A stretch of 64,000 nucleotides of DNA from Chlorophyllum brunneum (lineage: Eukaryota; Basidiomycota; Agaricomycetes; Agaricales; Agaricaceae), in the NCBI GenBank assembly GCA_963576785.1, contig OY756143.1, positions 1,116,001-1,180,000 on the forward strand. Reading direction: 5' to 3'. Both the position numbers and the translations under genes were made by a program. The notes beneath the pieces are model-generated. The model was not told the origin of the DNA. It did no database searches and saw only the letters and a list, made by a program, of their open reading frames with translations. This document shows, piece after piece, positions 23,864 through 36,493 of the stretch (position 1 is its first letter; each line of letters begins with the position of its first letter).

Positions 23864-26577
23864 ATGTCTCCTACGCTCAAGGAACGTATTCGAGGCATTT
23901 CACTCATTTTTGCGTGAGTCTCCTCCCTTCGCTTCCGCGCCCTTTCTAGCACCTCATAGTACTCTGTAGTTGTGGAACTGCGTTGTTCTCCGATGGTAAA
24001 TCCTCGAATTTCCTTCCCGGCGATTACATCTGGTGACGGTTCAAGGGAAGGTTACTCCAATGGCGTCATCGCGGATGGTGAGTATCTTCGCGTATTTCCT
24101 GGGCAACATACTCAGTGCTACGTCTAGTTAACACCCGTGAGATTGGCCATGCTCGTCTGTCCACAAGGCTGGCACTTATATTCACAACAGTGCTCACCCG
24201 TATATACGGTTCTGAGAGGATTGAAGCGCATAACTATGGTACCACTGTAAGAAGTCTGACGTTCGCCGGAACGGTCGTTGGGATGATTCTCTTCGGTGAG
24301 TTGCACCTACTACTGGGTGGAGCTACACTAACATATTCCATGATAGGCTGGCTATCTGACAAGGTTGGAAGGAAGTTTGGAATGGTTTGTGTTCGTCTGT
24401 TAGGAGTCTGTGATGACTTTCTAAATGTTGGTATCTGCCTAGATGACTGCAACAGGCATTGTGGCACTCTTCGCTGGCCTTTCAGCTGCATCGTCCGGAG
24501 CCCACGACAGCCTTAGTGGAATGTTGCAAATGTTGAGCGCAATGCGGTAGATTGCTTCACTGGCTCCACCTCATCCCCGCTTATTACTCTCTTGAAAAAC
24601 AGTTTCCTCCTAGGTATTGGAATCGGGGCTGAGTATCCTTGTGGGTCTGTCTCTGCGGCAGAGCAGTCCGAGGAATCCGGCATTAGCAAACGTGCGCAAC
24701 ATAGATGGCTCGCTCTGGCTACAAGTGAGAGGTTCTTTTCCTTGTACATTTCATGGCATATGTTCTGAATATGCACCACTTTCACCTCGTGGTGTTCTGC
24801 AGATAATATGATTGATTTTGGATTCGTGGTTGCTGCCTTCGTGCCCTTGGTCCTGTTCTGGATGCGAGTGAACCCCTATCCGCATGCACGATATACCGCT
24901 AATAATGTATGATGCAACATAGATTTGGGGATAACCATCTCCGTGCAGTATGGCGTCTGTCTTTAGGTCTTGGTATTGTACCAGCCTTGTTTGTCTTCGT
25001 CTGGCGACTTAACATGGAAGAACCCGAGCGCTACAAGAAGGACTCAATGAAGCATGCAAAAATTCCCTACCGACTAGTGTTGAAGCGCTACTGGGCCCCG
25101 CTTTCAGCGATTTCGCTCATTTGGTGCGTGTAAACATATCTGCTGCCTCTTTGATGATTGACAGTCATGAATACGTTGATAAGGTTCCTTTATGATTTTA
25201 TTGTGTGAGTAGAGTTGGTCTATTTTTACACGACTGGCGTCTGAACGACCCTTTGAACTCAGATACCCGGTTCGTTCTGTCTCCAGCTTTTGGCGTATTC
25301 GGTCGACTAAATCCTGTCCCTGCAGTTCGGAATCTACTCTACTACGATTCTGGACAAGTGAGCTTACCGTCATCATTATCACGGTGCTTGGCCTCATAAA
25401 TACTCCAGTGTGACGGGTGGTGACGATTCCCTGACTGTTGTTTTTGGATGGAATGTTGTCATCAAGTATGCCCCTATTCTCACCATCGGTTGTAGTGTTA
25501 AACCCTTGTGTTTTTTTATCAGCCTGTTCTATATGCCAGGTTGGTTCGATTGGCTTTTAACTGACGGGTTCTGTAACATGAGAGGTTGGCAGGAACATTC
25601 CTTGGTGCATTCGTCCTTGACTATCTGGGTCCCAAGTATACCCTAGTAAGCTGTTGTTTCTATTCTGAATTCATAGTTAACAGTTACGCCTTAGATCACA
25701 GGGCTGGTTCTTCAAGCGATCGTTGGTTTCATCATGAGTGGTCTTTACGTAAAGTGAGGTCGATCGTTCCGCAAGAAATGCTTCTGAACCGAATGAATTA
25801 GGTTGACAGAGCACATTGCGGCATTTGCTGTGAGTGCACCTTCGTCTCGCGTTAATTTTCTCATCTTGTTTCAAGGTCGTCTATGGCATCTTCTTGTCTC
25901 TCGGAGAGTTTGGTATGCAACTGTATGTTCCACTGTCATTTTCAGCCAGCTCACTCTTTCCAAGGACCTGGAAACTGCACGATCCTTCTTGCAAGTAAGA
26001 CAAGCTCTACTGCTGTCCGTGGCCAGTTCTATGGTGTTGCTGCTGCAATCGGAAAAGTCGGTGCTTTCATCGGTACTTGGGGTACGTCACATATTGGGCA
26101 TTCTCGTAAAGTAGCTGACTGGGTAGTCCCCTCAGCGTTCCCACCAATGATCGATGGTAAGTTCATGAATTTCTGTGTCGAGAAATTTCCCAATTAATTT
26201 CATTCAGCCTTCGGTGGACCCAAGACCACGAAGGGTAACACTGGACCTTTCTGGGTTGGCAGCGGTGAGCTTTTGTGCCAGAACTACATTGAATCAAAGA
26301 TGACTGATAGAACCAGGTCTGGCTCTTCTGAGTGCCATTATTGCTATCCTCTTCATAAAGCCGTTGAGTCATGACGGAATGGTAGAAGAAGATCGAGCTG
26401 TGAGTACTCTTCTAAATGTCAACACTTGAGCTCACCTGCATTTTTTCTTTTTAGTTCCGCGAGTACTTAGAAGCGCATGGGTACGACACGTCACATATGG
26501 GCTTATTGGATGGCACCAATACTTTCGACGTGGAAACAGAGAAGACTGAAGGGTCTTTTGAGGCTGAAAAGGCATAA
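23864..26577 (+). CDS. MFS transporter, Git1/phosphate:H+ symporter-like
   Basis: Multi-exon major facilitator. The start at 23864 gives [17 protein letters not shown], then spliced segments CGTALFSDG and [11 protein letters not shown]. The loop 2-3 signature is [12 protein letters not shown]. Further segments are [33 protein letters not shown], the central linker [20 protein letters not shown] then [25 protein letters not shown] and [20 protein letters not shown]. The AEYPCGS and linker patterns match glycerophosphoinositol/phosphate permeases of fungi (Git1 group). It probably sits in the plasma membrane. The substrate (glycerophosphoinositol, glycerophosphocholine or phosphate) is inferred. 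The stop at 26575-26577 follows a GSFEAEKA tail. No frameshift was seen. Confidence 0.82.
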
Positions 26578-27097
26578 TGCAAGGTCGGATGCCGACCTAT
26601 TCGTGTTTGATCTTGATTTCGACGATGTATACTTTCGTATTTGCTTAACGATGACCATGATTTCATCTTTATGGCCGCATGGAATGCCAAGATATTTCCT
26701 GGTCGTGGGACGGACCAATGCCGAAAATTGGCAGTAAGTAACTCGTTGGGCGCAGGTGCAGAGCCCAAGTGCTTCGAACCGAACGTGGCCGTATTGCACA
26801 GAACCTGCCTCTACCACCTAGGATAGGGCCCCGGTTATCAAGCTATAATTGAGGAAGGCTATATTTTGGACTGGGTAAATAGTCATCCAGGGATCTCCAA
26901 GTCTTGATATTGGTTCCGCCTGCAATTGTTGGACGAGGCAGACGGAGAGGTATGGTCACCGTGCTATGAAATGATAAGTCGAAGCTCCCGAGCTCTCTTG
27001 GGGTTCAATATGGGCCTTTGTAATGCAGTAGAGGTTCATTACGCATAAATCAGCTATCGTACACGGGGTGATAATTTCTGAGAGTTGGCAGCGCTTT
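26578..27097. other. Convergent 3' region
   Basis: Lies between the stops of the transporter and SEM1. Short frames only; nothing recognised. Confidence 0.55.
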
Positions 27098-27508
27098 TCA
27101 CGCCTGCATGCTTTCACCAGAAGCTTCTTTTGCTTTCTTAGTCTTCTCCAATTCACTCCTATGAATCTACAGTGTCAACAACACATAGATGTAATATTCG
27201 GATTGAAGGGGACATACCGTAGTTGTACACTGAAATCATCCTCGATATCATCGTCGTCCCAGTTATCTTCCCAGAGCTTATCTCCTCCGGATTTTGCCGC
27301 TCCTGGGGCTGCACCTCCAAGATGTGCTAGGTCCGTTTGTGAATCGTCCCAGTCTATTCAGCACAGACCCAGATTAGATGGCGGGTTCGCATTCTCGCAC
27401 AACACAACAATTACCTGCGACAGCGAACTCTTCGAACTCATCATCCTCTTCCAGAACACCCAAAGTGGGGTTCTCGGCCTTTTGGTCTTTTGAGTCAGAA
27501 GTTGACAT
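27098..27508 (-). CDS. SEM1: 26S proteasome lid subunit Sem1/Dss1
   Basis: Small acidic intrinsically disordered protein that stabilises the proteasome lid and is shared with TREX-2 and BRCA2-type complexes. Three exons (about 27098-27158, 27218-27353, 27415-27508) give 96 residues. Two tryptophan/acidic motifs define the family: LEEDDEFEEF then DWDDSQTD, and KLWEDNWDDDDIEDDFS, followed by the C-terminal helix ELEKTKKAKE. The ATG at 27508 starts MSTSDSKDQKAENP; an upstream in-frame ATG at 27580 would add about 24 residues and is less likely. Confidence 0.93.
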
Positions 27509-27854
27509 TTGGTGGGGAGGTGGTAGTTGGTATGCTAGTGCAGAACCAGACTGACGCGTCCTCGCGACGCGTGAGAACATTGTGCTAACCCCAAACGGGA
27601 TCTGTACTTATCCGCAAGCGCTTCCCTATGTGGCTCGGCACTAAAAGGATGCAGTGGGTTTTATGTAAAGAATCGTAGCTACAAGTCGTTTCCGGATTAT
27701 TTGTGGTTCAGCTTCGATAAATTCCATCTAGTCATCTTATTTCCTGGAGGGACTGGGCCCTCCCCTTCCGTTATTCAGACAATTCCTCTCTCGTCCTTTC
27801 CTGACGTAAGAAAGCTCAAGATGGGCGGGGCATATACAGTTATTAGACGAGATA
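27509..27854. other. Short intergenic region
   Basis: SEM1 promoter plus the 3' region of the next minus-strand gene. Nothing else seen. Confidence 0.55.
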
Positions 27855-29210
27855 CTAGCAAGGAGAGCTGGAGGTTGTAATTCGTCGATCGCTATCATCA
27901 TCTAGGATAATAACGTCTGATTCGTCTGAACTGCTGTCAGAAATATCTGAGCGTTTGCGCTTTTTACTCACTTCAGTCTTCCGAACGATAATCTTCTTCT
28001 TTGCTTTCCTTTTCCGGGGCTTCTTGGGTTTACGAGATGGAGGGACCCAAGTTTTGAAGCGTTCAGCAATATTCTGTTGAAAATTGATGTCATAACCCTT
28101 GCACCTCATCTCCCAAATCTTGATTTTCTGTATACAGACATCGTACATCAGTAAGTCCAGTTCGCCAGATTGGGTATGCTACCTCTTCACCCCGGACAAA
28201 TGCTTCTTTGACATCTTCCGGAGTGATATTTTTGTATCCACTAGATTCTTCGACGGTTGCATATTGTTCTGGGCTTACCCGCCTGCAATTGAAACATTTT
28301 CGTGCGGTCATTCGTATCAGAGTGGGCTTTCCCCAACCCTTGGAACAGATGTTCTCCGCCCATGTCCTGCGGAACTGAGGATCCCGTCAGATTACGGCAA
28401 ACACAGTTTGGGACTTCAACGACTGTCTGCTTACCAGTTCACTTTGTTGAACCCATTCCCTGGTGGTTAAGGGTGTCGCCGGTGTGAACGAGTATTGACC
28501 CATATATTGCCAACCACCAGGTGCGAAGCGGGTAATAACTCGGTGGATGTCGCGTGGGGGACGTGAAATATCTGTTTCAAAGTAGAGCCCAGGGACACCA
28601 GGAACCTGTGGTGCCGCTGGGTTGTAATCCAGACTCGGATACATGAAATCGTTTAGTCCATGCTGATCGAGAAATCGCCTTCCGATGGACGGAAAAGTCT
28701 CTTGGGAATTTCCACCATAAGTAGCTGAAATGAACTCTCTTGGGACAGCTACGTCCATGATTTCTCTAGAAATGGGGGGTTTGTATCTCTTGGCATCCAT
28801 TCGGGAGATGCGATCATAAAGAACTTCGTCATCGAATGCCTTGCCTGCTTTGAGTTTAACTTTCGGATAACGTTGGTCAGTAATCACTAAGTATATTTGT
28901 CAGACTCGAGAAACACACGTTCTTCATCTTGTCCAGCATTTCCTTCCTCACTGCATCGTTGATTTTATGCTTGCAATCTTCGGCTTCCCTCCATGTAGGA
29001 AGCACTTCATCCTCAAAGACAATGCGCATTCGCTTCGCGATGCTTCCGACCTGTGGAGAATTAACAAAATACCATTGGAGGGACAGGGAACGGTACCTCT
29101 TGCTTTGGAGACTGGCTGGCCCTTCCGACGGATGGTGTCGCGAATCGTGCCCCAGTCAGAACAACGTCGGCGTGCTCATCTTCCTGTTTGACCAATGAGA
29201 TATTTAACAT
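27855..29210 (-). CDS. Unrecognised conserved-looking basidiomycete protein
   Basis: Exons can be chained from ATG 29208-29210 (MLNISLVKQEDEHADVVLTG) through VGSIAKRMRIVFEDEVLP, a large exon (about 28437-28886) with DVAVPREFISATYGG, PQVPGVPGLYFETD and FAPGGWQYMGQYSF, a cysteine-containing exon (RTWAENICSKGWGK and KCFNCRR), GYKNITPEDVKEAFVRGEE, and a basic tail (KPKKPRKRKAKKKIIVRK) with an acidic end. The GLYFET...GGWQYMGQY core recalls uncharacterised basidiomycete DUF6697-type proteins, but this is a memory-based likeness. The basic tail suggests a nuclear location. Exon junctions around 28888-28915 are uncertain. Confidence 0.55.
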
Positions 29211-30514
29211 CGCGGTGGGGGATAGGGGGAAGAGATTACACGCCTCCAGAGGAACGTGTGCGGGTCGTTGTTCACGTGTTATTTGGACTTGCGGTTTGTT
29301 TTTTTCGGGGGCGACTGCTTATCTCCCGTTGCGTGGTCGGGATTGATGTTCTAAGCCATCTGACCTTGAGCTCAAGTTGTCGTTGCGTGAAAAGGTTTAT
29401 GGTTCTAGAAATAAATTAACCGTGATGGCGGTTGACTCTCCCCTCTCCTTCAACGGCCTCTAAAGCAACAAAAGTCTCGGTCCGAGACAGAACCGCTGTG
29501 ATATGAGGAGGACGCGGTCCGCAACCTTAGATAAATCGAGCTTGTCTTCCAAAAGCACATTTCGAGAGGTAACTTGCCAGAATCGGTAACCAATTGCCCA
29601 TTTTCGGACGCCAACCTCTTTCGACTGGGACGGCAAAGCATCCTGACATGATGATGACGTGCAGGAAGCTGTCTCCGTTCAACGTTCACCCCTGTGCGTG
29701 TCCCAACCGGATATTTGAACCTCTCCTGCCACAGGAGTTGTGGAGAGAGTGTCATCATCCCAGCGAATTCTGATTGGGGTTGATCACTCTCTTGCGCGTG
29801 CTTCCAGACAGCAAGAATGCATGTTGGCCCGTTCTGAACGGGGATAGGCAAGTCATTGCATCCCGAGCCGCCGAAGGCGCGGCCTCGTACTCGGAGAGTG
29901 GGACCCAAGAGAATCATCTCTTGTGGTGATGTGGGGCGTAAGCGAAGCAGATGCCTGCTGAGTGCTTTTTAAAATAATATAGCTGGCCCTTTGCATCCTG
30001 CCCTGGCAACAAGTGGTCCGCATTTTAATGCTGAAACATGGCAGCCTTTGCTTTTATTTGTCTACAAAATGGCGCATCACGGTATTGCGTCCAGGAATAA
30101 GAGTGATTGGAAGATATTGTATTGGGATGGGATATCATAACGGGTATGTGTTCAAGAAACAGACGGTGGGAAGGAATAAATAAAGATATGTAAAGAATGC
30201 TAAAATTTGGGATGTAACAGCACTCAAAGAAAGGAGCTGGTAACCGGGAAATGACAGGGGACACACAACAATCGTATAGTTGCGATGGGAGATAGCAAGA
30301 AAGGCAGAGCAGGACGCAACCGATGGACTGAAACGAACCAATCAACTAAAAGAATGTAAGCGTATTATGGAGTGTCAAGAGTGAAAGGTGTTTCCTGTAA
30401 GAGGAACCACAGGTGTACGTAGGTAAGTGAGAATGCCCCGCAATACAAGAATCAAACTCACATTTATCTACGGGTTCCGGAAAATCTAGCGAGAAAAGGA
30501 GTATGGTGAGGCGA
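29211..30514. other. Long intergenic region with one orphan frame
   Basis: Contains a 155-codon minus-strand open frame at 29450-29917 with a true ATG but no family likeness, no paralogue here and unremarkable composition. It is not called as a gene. The remainder is AT-rich 3' sequence of the next minus-strand gene. Confidence 0.5.
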
Positions 30515-30779
30515 TCAGTGTTCCTCATCCGGAATTTCTTGCATATCCGATGGTGGACTAATGGTATCCGAGGCGGGTCTTATGGTAGGAACCGTCTCGA
30601 GAAGGTTCACGATCTGCTCAATGTCGGTACCATCGTGCTTGGAAGCGAGAGCCGCAAGTTTGTCGGTGATAGAATCCGTGGTGTGTTCCTCCGTCTCTAC
30701 ATGATCAGGTTCTTCGACGGCAAGTGTGATTTCACTGGCGCTTTCTTCATGCCCCGGGTGGTGTTCTGGCTCTGGCTCC

Positions 30780-30826
<47 letters not shown>

Positions 30827-32201
30827 CGTTTGAGGGGATGGAACATCCTCATCTTGGGGTATTTCTTCTTCCGAGACAACAACTTTAACTTCAGACTCGA
30901 CTGGTTCAATAATGGTAAAATCCTGCAATTGATCCTCCTCAGCGGCTATCTCAGCCTCGGGTTCTGGTCCAGGAGGTAATGAAACTGGTTCTAGCGGTTG
31001 CGGTTCTTCGGTCGTTTCCCCTATGGAAAAAATATCCACTTCTGCTTCAGTGGTGGTGGTGGCCGCGACTAGTGCTGTAGTTGCAATGTCGGCTCCCGTC
31101 GATGTCTCTTCAGCTGATCTAACAGAAGTTTCCTCAACTGTTTTTTTCCCTGAAGGAGTTGCAGGGGCTTTGTCGCTTCGTCCTGGGATACCTCGTGCGG
31201 GAGCGGGAGTACCACGAAGAGACGATCTCGGTGTACTAGTTGTTTTCGCTGGAGTTGCAGTTTTCGCTGGTTGAGGTGGGGCAGGAGTCCGAGCGCGTGA
31301 AAGCGATGAGGCTGTAGGTTTACTCAATCGCTCTAATGCACTACCAGCCGCAGCTTTCTTAGCGGGTGTAGGCACAGGGGATGGAGCATTACGGGCTCGA
31401 GCGAGAGAAGCTGCGGTAGGTGCATAGAGGTTCGAAGATCTCGAGGGTGGGATAGTTATTCGTGCGGGTGTCTTCGGCCGGGCAGGGGAAGGGGGTGTGG
31501 GCTTGGCAGGGATCTTCTTTGCGGTAGAAGATGTGGCGGATTGACCGGTATGTTGGGATTTGAGTGGTTGAGTAGGAGGGGAGGATGCTGAGGAAGTCGT
31601 GGGCTTCGCGGGGGTCTTTCCTATACTTGGCGTTCTGGCAGTTGCCTTGGGGGCGATAGATGGAGTGGTCCGAGGAGCCGGCGTGGGTTTGGACGGTGTA
31701 CGTGCTTTTGGTGCTGCTGGTTTTGATGGCGCAGATGTTCCTTTCGTCACTGACTCTGGCTTAGACGGTATGTGCTCCGGGGGGGTTTCAGAGACCTCAG
31801 ATATTGGCTTTGAAGTGCCGTTTGTCGTTGGTGCAGCGGGAGGTGGCGGAGGGTCGGTCGTGACAGGCGGAGGGTCTGGTTGTGCTACGGGTGACTTGAA
31901 ACGAAATGAAGAAGGGGGGAGCGCAGATGAGGTGGTGGTAGCCTCAGTGGCTTGTTTGGGGGGCCATTCTCGTTTCTCCTTGACCTCCTCTTTAGCCGAA
32001 TCTCCTGTGGTGTGTGAGGCGACGCTCGAACTTCTCGGTGAAAGTTGAGCTGCGGCTGGCTGGCGTTTCGACTGATTCTCAAATCGACCAATCAGGTTCG
32101 CAACACTTTGACGAGGACGTTCATCCGGCAGAGGCCTGATGGGTATTGGGGAGGTCGATGAGTGGGATTAGGACGCGACAACGGAGCGATGACACGTACA
32201 T
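30515..32201 (-). CDS. Disordered Pro/Ala/Ser-rich protein with acidic C-terminus
   Basis: A single large exon (30515-32135) is open for 540 codons when its first base completes a start codon whose first two bases (AT) lie at 32200-32201 before a 64-nt GTACGT...CAG intron. The N-terminus reads MPLPDERPRQSVANLIGRFE, then a proline-rich part, a basic region (about 130-340) rich in KP, TP and AR pairs, and an acidic half with an EP dipeptide repeat. The basic Pro/Ala region looks like microtubule- or nucleic-acid-binding disordered proteins, but no domain is recognised and no function is assigned. In the unspliced frame a stop occurs before any ATG. Confidence 0.7.
30774..30829 (+). repeat. GGTTCT hexanucleotide tandem repeat (encodes Glu-Pro run)
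   Basis: About nine copies of a GGTTCT/GGCTCT unit on the plus strand encode a Pro-Glu dipeptide run in the minus-strand disordered protein. In-frame length change is expected. Confidence 0.9.
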
Positions 32202-32450
32202 TGGCCACTACAGGGGAGGGGATGAGGGACTTGGGTAGAGAACAACCGGAGAGAAGTTATGGACAGGAAGCTGAGTGGTTAACAAGGAGAGTGTGCCGGG
32301 AGATGATGGTAGGAAGAAAGAGCGGTGTTGGGAGTTCTAGCAGAGCGCCTAATTGGGAAATCCACGTTACAGCCCGTCATGACAGGACCTTGAGCTGGAA
32401 GATCATCCTCCTGTTACTATAACTATCATACACATCCGACTCGACAATTG

Positions 32451-33286
32451 TCATGGTAACCATCGTCTGAACACTTGACCCAACTCCAGTCCGCTTTGCC
32501 CATGCCAGAAATGCGACCCATCGTGAATTTCCGAAACGCAGAGCCGACCGCTACCTTGAGCAGCCCTCTGAAGCCTCCCTACCCAATCCTTGTAGCTTGC
32601 TACGCTGGTAAACTCATCCCTATCGCCATATACGACGAGGACATTCGATCGTTCATCTTCTAACAGACGCTCCAGCTGATCTTGGTAATGAGATGTTCGG
32701 AATAATGTGAGCCATCCTCTCGGGCCTAACGAATACGAGAGGAGGACATGCGACGTCTTGATAGGTGCAGCCAACACAGGATGCAGGGATGTGATCAATG
32801 ATCCATGGGAGTATCCCTGGTCCCTCAAACTGTCAGTGAACTCGTCGACTGACCCTGTCAGAAGACCCACGATGAGGACAAGAGATGTAATGTTCCCAAT
32901 CTGGCCCAAAGCCCATTGAACGAGCGCCTGCAAATCCTCGGCTTCGCTGAAGCCAGTGAAAGACGGAAAGCCCGTGGATTTTCCGACACCCCTCGAGTTA
33001 TAGCGGAGGACGTGGTATTTTTCCTCTAGCAAATATTCAGTGAGCAAAGCAAGAACTCTATATAGATCATCTTTGTCAGTCCAGGGTTGACAATTGGATG
33101 AAATGAGACGCCGCACGGGTCGTTTTTCTGCCCTCCGAGCCACGACCAGGGGTGAAGACAGACAGCTAACTTGTGCTTTCGTTCTTCCCAGTGAAGTGGT
33201 CTGATCAGGTCGACATCCAGAGAAACGCCTGTGGGTATGGGAACAACTATCTGTTGCAAGTCATAGTCGGTGTGATCCAGCGACAT
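32451..33286 (-). CDS. Alpha/beta hydrolase
   Basis: Three exons (about 32451-32816, 32871-33057, 33117-33286) give 240 residues. The order fits the fold: LAVCLHPWSWLGG (oxyanion region), VLRYNSRGVGKSTG, the nucleophile elbow GYSHG (Ser122), YGDRDEFTS (acid Asp184 or Asp186) and HDGSHFW (His221). The second intron is 54 nt with no stop, so an unspliced read stays open and inserts 18 residues right before the elbow. The spliced form is preferred because it restores LVLIGYSHGS. The substrate is unknown; no signal peptide, so probably cytosolic. Confidence 0.82.
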
Positions 33287-33945
33287 GGTTGTAGTTGCTA
33301 TACATAACCATCACAAACACATCAAGTTGCGAAGGACGATGTCATTGCCCTGAACGGGTCAAGTGTTGGTTATTGGCCTTTATTTGGATATTCAGCCCCT
33401 ATACCCGTGTCAATCCTGCCTGCATCGGAGGACAACAAGACCTAGGATATAGACTCGTTCATACCTCGCAAAAGCATTCTCAAATGGCACGTAGCTTATC
33501 ATATCCCGCGGTCCGATCGACAGTAAGGCAACAAATATCTCGATTCTCTACTAAGTCAGGTATCAGATTATTTTCGCAAACGGTTTCCGCAGTTCTATTT
33601 CAATCCAGTTTGCCCTGAAACATAGCTCAAGACCAGCCTGGCTCAGTGTCTACTGGCAAGGCTAGAGCGCTGCTTGGGTTGGGGCAGCCTGAGGATTGAT
33701 AACACCTGGGAGCAGTTATGATACTCAGGGAATTCGGATACCCACTACCTGAATGACACGTGGAGAAGAAAGAAACACTGCTGAGTTTGACACTTGAAAT
33801 ATAAGTACCCATCAGGATTATTCCCACGATCGTTCTTCCCCCACCTGGGCCTAAGACGTTGTGCGTTGCTGTCGTGTGTCTATCATTCTGTGCATCCAGA
33901 ATACGATCCGGGGAACTCTAAGGCTTGACCAGCTCTGGGGAAAAC
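33287..33945. other. Divergent promoter region
   Basis: Between the starts of the hydrolase and NPR3. No gene seen. Confidence 0.55.
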
Positions 33946-36473
33946 ATGGCCGAATCCCTTTTAGCTCTCCTTCTCGTCACGAGCTCCGCTAAAGGCCCGG
34001 CTCTCGTTTACCGATGGCCCCCACTCCCCATTTGCTCTCCGAGGCTCAGCAGAGTAAGGCCAGATGACTGCTCGTGGCCATCTCGGACGGACAATCCATG
34101 GCGTGCATCACATACACCCGATGCACTGAAAGAACAGACGAACGGTTCGGACGACCAACCCTTCGTCCATGATCCCGAATATCGTTGGCAGAGGCCCATT
34201 ACTGCTACGCGTACAAGGTCGCCATCCATTTCAAACGGCGCCTCGCCTCATTCACCTATAGACCGTTCCCTAACCCCCCCTCCCCCTGCGCGAACATTTT
34301 CGGATGAGTATGACCAGCTTTTTGGGTACCAAGTCGACTTCCTTGCCAGCTTGCTTTTGCCCCACCGATCAATGTGCCATCAAAAGTTCGAACTCTTGGT
34401 GGATGATTTAGCGTTCATAGGTCATCCTGTCTGCGTTGACAGTGAAGGAAAGTGGACGTTCAACTCAGAGACGCCGGAGAACGACATGCGGGGGAAGGAA
34501 TCAAAGGGTACTCCCTCTCCATTGAAGGAGTCGTCTGAAACCCCTTCAACGACAGATCTCCAGCCTGAAGTAGACTGGTTACAGTTCTTCCACCTTGTCC
34601 TCGTCTGCGACCTCCCGGATCCCTCATCCTCAGCATCCGGAAACCTCTTCAAGTACTTCGATATCATCTACGAACAAGCCGCCTTCACAATGACCGCAGT
34701 TTTGTTCCAAGAGCAAGTGATGAACAAGTTTGTTCAGGAGGAATGCGACAAGTTGGGTGCACTTAGAGACTCGTCGTTGTCCGAAGGTCGTTTTCATTCT
34801 GCCCTTTATAAGACGACATACTGATTTCTAACCAGGAAAACCATATACAAGCTTTGCCACCAAATGCCTCGAAGTTTCATCAATTGCCTCTGCCATGAAA
34901 GCCATCTATGAAGCTATCAAGGCCTCCAAAATCGCCCAGTTAACCATCAACAAATTCCCCCTCGAATTACAATTACCCCCACATCTCGACACGCTACTTC
35001 ATAGCGAGGATGATGCGGAGATGGACTATATTAATCCACCTGAGGAAGAAGACTCACCCGGCTGGGGCTATGAAATGAATTTTGGCTGGCGATTGCCTGC
35101 GTTAGCGCCTTGGAAGAGTTTACTGATGCTGGATGAACCAAAAGGTGGGGAGGGCAGTGACTCCTACGCAGATCTCAAGGGGCCATTCCTACGTCCGGAG
35201 GATCGCTGCATCGCCGACGGTTTAATCAAATTTCTGGAAACGATAGCAGTGACACTTTCGTTAGTTTTCGACCTTCAGATCCCAAGCCCGTAATACTGAT
35301 TTTTTTTAGCTTGGCTGATGTAGCAAGTTTACTGGACTGGGACCTTGAGGCACAAGTATACCCGATCGTACGCTGGCTTGTGTATCACCGGAGAGCAAAA
35401 ATTGTAGATACCATCCATCCTGGACTCAAAACTGCTTTTACTGTGCCCTCAAGATTTGACTCCCCGTACGTTTGTCATTCCTGCTGAAGTCCTCCGAATT
35501 CCGACAACCAATCATGTCCTCAGATTTTCTGAACTTACAGCCGAGTTCGACAAAAACTTCCGCAATCCAGCCATCCCTCCCTTACCTCGCATACTCTCTC
35601 TAATCTCCTCCTCAATGTCAAAACAGACAGAAAATCACTTCTACGCATGCTTTGTCAAGTCTAAGGAACTCATTGGCCCCTTTCATGACGTCGTTATCTG
35701 GATGCTAAAACGAGATCTTCTGATTACTTTACACCTCCGCGTCCGCGTTGTTGCGACACCTGATCTCAAACTTCGGGTTCAACTACAAAGGGAGAGGGTC
35801 TTGGCTCGAAAGAAGGCCCAACTCCGGGGAAGAAGTAGGGGGAGTTCTCGAGTGCATAATGATGACCTAGACCCGCAAGAGTTGGGCCTCACAGGGTTTC
35901 CGAACCCAGGACTTCCTTGGCTTTCGTTGTCACCTAAGACGTCTAGTAGTGGTTTACCGTCTGTGGACTCGAACCGCAGCGCAATAAGCGAGTTAGTGAT
36001 TGAGGAAGATGAGGACGAGGAGCTATACGAGGATGATGACTATGAAGGTGGCGGAGGCTCGGATAGCGAATGGAACGATGATATGAACGACTCAAGTTGG
36101 GATGGCGATAATGATAAGAGCAGCCCCAGTATCATTGACGATCCTGCTCGTGCAACGCCTATGCAAAGGAAGTGGTTATCGGCGATGTCAGAAGGAAAAG
36201 ATCCGTATGTGGCAAAGCGTTTCGAACAGTGTGTAGTGCCCTCTTTTTATTGTCGCGACACAGGATGTGGCTGATCATAGTGACACAGGATAAACCAATA
36301 TTTCGATGGAAAACGTTCGGACGACGAGATTCTTTATCGGGCTGAGATATCAAGGAAACAACTGAGAGAAGTATTACATCATTACGAAGAATTCGTAAGT
36401 CGACCTTTGGGATGTGGTTTGTTGTCCGTGTTCACGATGGTTCCAGCTACAGACGTTCCTCCATCCTTCATGA
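33946..36473 (+). CDS. NPR3: Nitrogen permease regulator 3 homologue (GATOR1/SEACIT subunit)
   Basis: Npr3/NPRL3 forms, with Npr2 and Iml1, the GAP complex that inhibits TORC1 during amino-acid shortage, at the vacuole/lysosome surface. Six exons (33946-34786, 34836-35259, 35310-35465, 35524-36228, 36289-36394, 36447-36473) give 752 residues. The longin-type N-terminus reads SLLALLLVTSSAKGPALVYR. Further family marks are DEYDQLFGYQVDFLASLL, LFKYFDIIYEQAAFTMTAVL and a long acidic insert. The C-terminal winged-helix block is INQYFDGKRSDDEILYRAEI and LREVLHHYEEFLQTFLHPS. The last exon is 27 nt. Its stop is only 20 bp from the stop of the convergent epimerase gene. Confidence 0.93.
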
Positions 36474-36493
36474 TCGATTTATGGAGCTAACGC

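Noticed and set aside
29450..29917. 155-codon minus-strand frame with ATG
   Set aside because: No homology recognised, no splice signals, no supporting context; kept only as a note in the intergenic entry.
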